Source: Bryobacterales bacterium (GTDB taxonomy: Bacteria > Acidobacteriota > Terriglobia > Bryobacterales > Bryobacteraceae). Taken from it: a stretch of 7,245 nt of DNA. The notes under the pieces are model-generated. The model was not told where the DNA came from and ran no database searches. It was given only the letters and a program-made list of their open reading frames with translations. Location: the NCBI GenBank assembly GCA_003142355.1, contig PLMF01000249.1:51733-58977 (forward strand). The letters are read 5' to 3'. The position numbers were made by a program, and so were the translations under genes. Shown here one piece after another: positions 6,018 to 7,245 of the stretch (the stretch's first letter is position 1; each line of letters starts with the position of its first letter).

Positions 6018-7228
6018 CACCGCTTCTCCAACTCCCTCTGCAAGATCCTAGCCCTCTGCCGCGCCTGAAACTCCTGGTCCGGATTCTTCCCCTGGCTCAT
6101 GGAGAGGAACCGCTGGTAGGCTTCCAGGGCGGGCTTCACTTGATGAAGCTTGTCTAAGATGATCGCACGAAGGAACCAGTTGCCGGGAGTGTCTTCGCCC
6201 AACGCCCGGGCCCGGTCAAAAGCTGCGAGCGATTGGGGATAGTCCTCCATCATGTAAAGCACGCCGCCCAGCTCGCTCCAGACGATGGCTTCGCCGGGCT
6301 TCAGCCTGGCAGCCTCGGAGAACTGGGCGGCCGCCGCCGGGAACTGCCTTTTGTCGCGGAGGGCGCGGGCGTACATCATGCGCACGTCGTAGTTGGCCGG
6401 CTCCGCCGCCACGGCCTTTTCAAGCAGCGGCAGCGCCTTGTCGAGCTGTTTGTCAAAAACATAGGCCAGCGCCAGCGCCACGCAGTTTTCCTGGGTAGGC
6501 TCCTTGGCGTAAGCCTCTTCGAGATGGGGAATGGCGCCGGTGTATTCCTTGGTTTCGAGCAGCAGCTCGCCCAGGCGGCCTTGGGCCGCGGCGTTCTCGG
6601 GGAACTCGCGGTAAATGGCGATGGCTTCGGCCGGCTGCTTGTCTTTCTCGTAGAGATCGGCCAGCTCGAGGAGTCCATCGCGGTAGTTCGGGTCAATCTG
6701 GGCCGCCTGACGGAAATGCGGCGCCGCCTCCGCCAGCTTTCCCTGCCGCGCCAGCGCGTGGGCCACGCCGAGCTGGGCTCCGGCCGACTTAGGATCGAGT
6801 TCCAGAGCCAGACGGAAACTCTCTTCGGCTTTGGCCGGCGCGCCGGTCTGAAGCTGCGCTTCGGCAAGGTAGTAGCGGGGGCGGAACTCCTGGGGCTTCT
6901 GCTCTGCCGCGTTCTGGAGCAGCGGCAAAGCCTGGGCGGGATTCTTCTGGCGCATCAGCAGGATTCCCGCGTTCAGCTCGGCTTCATACAGCCCGGGCTT
7001 GAGCTCGAGGGTCCGGCGATATTCGGCGATGCCTTCGGCGTCCTTGTGGAGGAAGCCGTAAGCCATGGCGAGGTTGAAATGCGCGAAGTAATCCTTGGCG
7101 TCGGTTTCGATTGCCCTGGTGAAAGACTGAACGGCGGCTTCGTACTTCCCATCCTCGAGGGCCTTCATCCCCGCGGAGCTGAAATCGGAGGACTGGAAGA
7201 AGAAGAGCGCCGCCGCAATGGCCCACAT
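6017..7228 (-). CDS. Exported tetratricopeptide repeat protein (about 11 TPRs)
   Basis: This 403-residue protein starts at ATG 7228. A TTG two codons upstream (7234) is possible but less likely, and a TAG at 7238-7240 closes the frame above it. Residues 1-11 are hydrophobic (MWAIAAALFFF), giving a short signal peptide or membrane anchor that lacks the usual positive charge. Residues about 13-375 are roughly 11 consecutive 34-residue TPR units with the W/L-G-Y-A-F-A-P pattern. Clear ones include FNLAMAYGF, YYLAEAQLQ, LGVAHALARQG and WSELGGVLYMM, with most units ending in L-x-P or D-P. A basic helix ends the protein (RARILQRELEKR). TPR arrays form superhelical scaffolds that bind partner proteins and have no enzymatic role themselves. 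This is the first visible gene of a three-gene operon, overlapping the next by a few bases, so its partners are probably the two small exported proteins. No convincing Shine-Dalgarno precedes the ATG. A TAGAAT hexamer at 7235-7240 could be a -10 box giving a very short leader, but the -35 region lies outside the window. Confidence 0.94.
   Translation of the reverse strand: MWAIAAALFFFQSSDFSSAGMKALEDGKYEAAVQSFTRAIETDAKDYFAHFNLAMAYGFLHKDAEGIAEYRRTLELKPGLYEAELNAGILLMRQKNPAQALPLLQNAAEQKPQEFRPRYYLAEAQLQTGAPAKAEESFRLALELDPKSAGAQLGVAHALARQGKLAEAAPHFRQAAQIDPNYRDGLLELADLYEKDKQPAEAIAIYREFPENAAAQGRLGELLLETKEYTGAIPHLEEAYAKEPTQENCVALALAYVFDKQLDKALPLLEKAVAAEPANYDVRMMYARALRDKRQFPAAAAQFSEAARLKPGEAIVWSELGGVLYMMEDYPQSLAAFDRARALGEDTPGNWFLRAIILDKLHQVKPALEAYQRFLSMSQGKNPDQEFQARQRARILQRELEKR
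6026..6029 (-). promoter_or_regulatory. Ribosome binding site GGAG for the small exported protein
   Basis: GGAG on the - strand lies 8 nt before ATG 6017 and 5 nt before GTG 6020, within the last codons of the TPR gene. The spacing slightly favours ATG but does not exclude GTG. Confidence 0.6.
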
Positions 7229-7245
7229 ATTCAAATTCTAAGCCT

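Overview
The window is high-GC, densely coding bacterial DNA. It carries three genes on the + strand and three on the - strand, converging at a hairpin near 4849-4920. My best guess for the source is an Acidobacteriota member of the Solibacter/Bryobacterales type. This rests on overall style only: a TPR/CHAT protein, secreted M14 peptidase, exported TPR protein and hairpin repeats between genes. No marker gene confirms it.

Region 1-2923 is a two-gene cassette. The first gene runs in from the left edge and encodes a large protein with a helical, TPR-like N-terminal part and a complete C-terminal CHAT caspase-like protease domain with an intact His-Cys pair. Only 17 bp later comes a gene for a 117-residue protein with one hydrophobic helix flanked by short alpha/beta segments. 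Its layout resembles the EACC1 type of effector-associated small protein found in predicted conflict systems. This is the most interesting part of the window: a possible protease plus membrane partner.

Region 2924-3007 has no gene. Most of it is a double hairpin that looks like a copy of a dispersed intergenic repeat. Region 3008-4837 encodes a secreted M14 zinc carboxypeptidase with all expected zinc and catalytic residues.

Region 4838-4923 lies between convergent genes. It is almost entirely a near-perfect inverted repeat built from 7-bp GCTGANN units, probably also acting as a terminator.

Region 4924-7228, read right to left, is a tight three-gene operon. It encodes an exported TPR protein of about 11 repeats, then two small exported helical proteins of unknown function that look distantly related to each other. 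Each junction overlaps by a few bases, so the three are probably translated together and may act as one envelope or periplasmic complex. No RNA genes, CRISPR arrays, insertion sequences or phage genes were seen.
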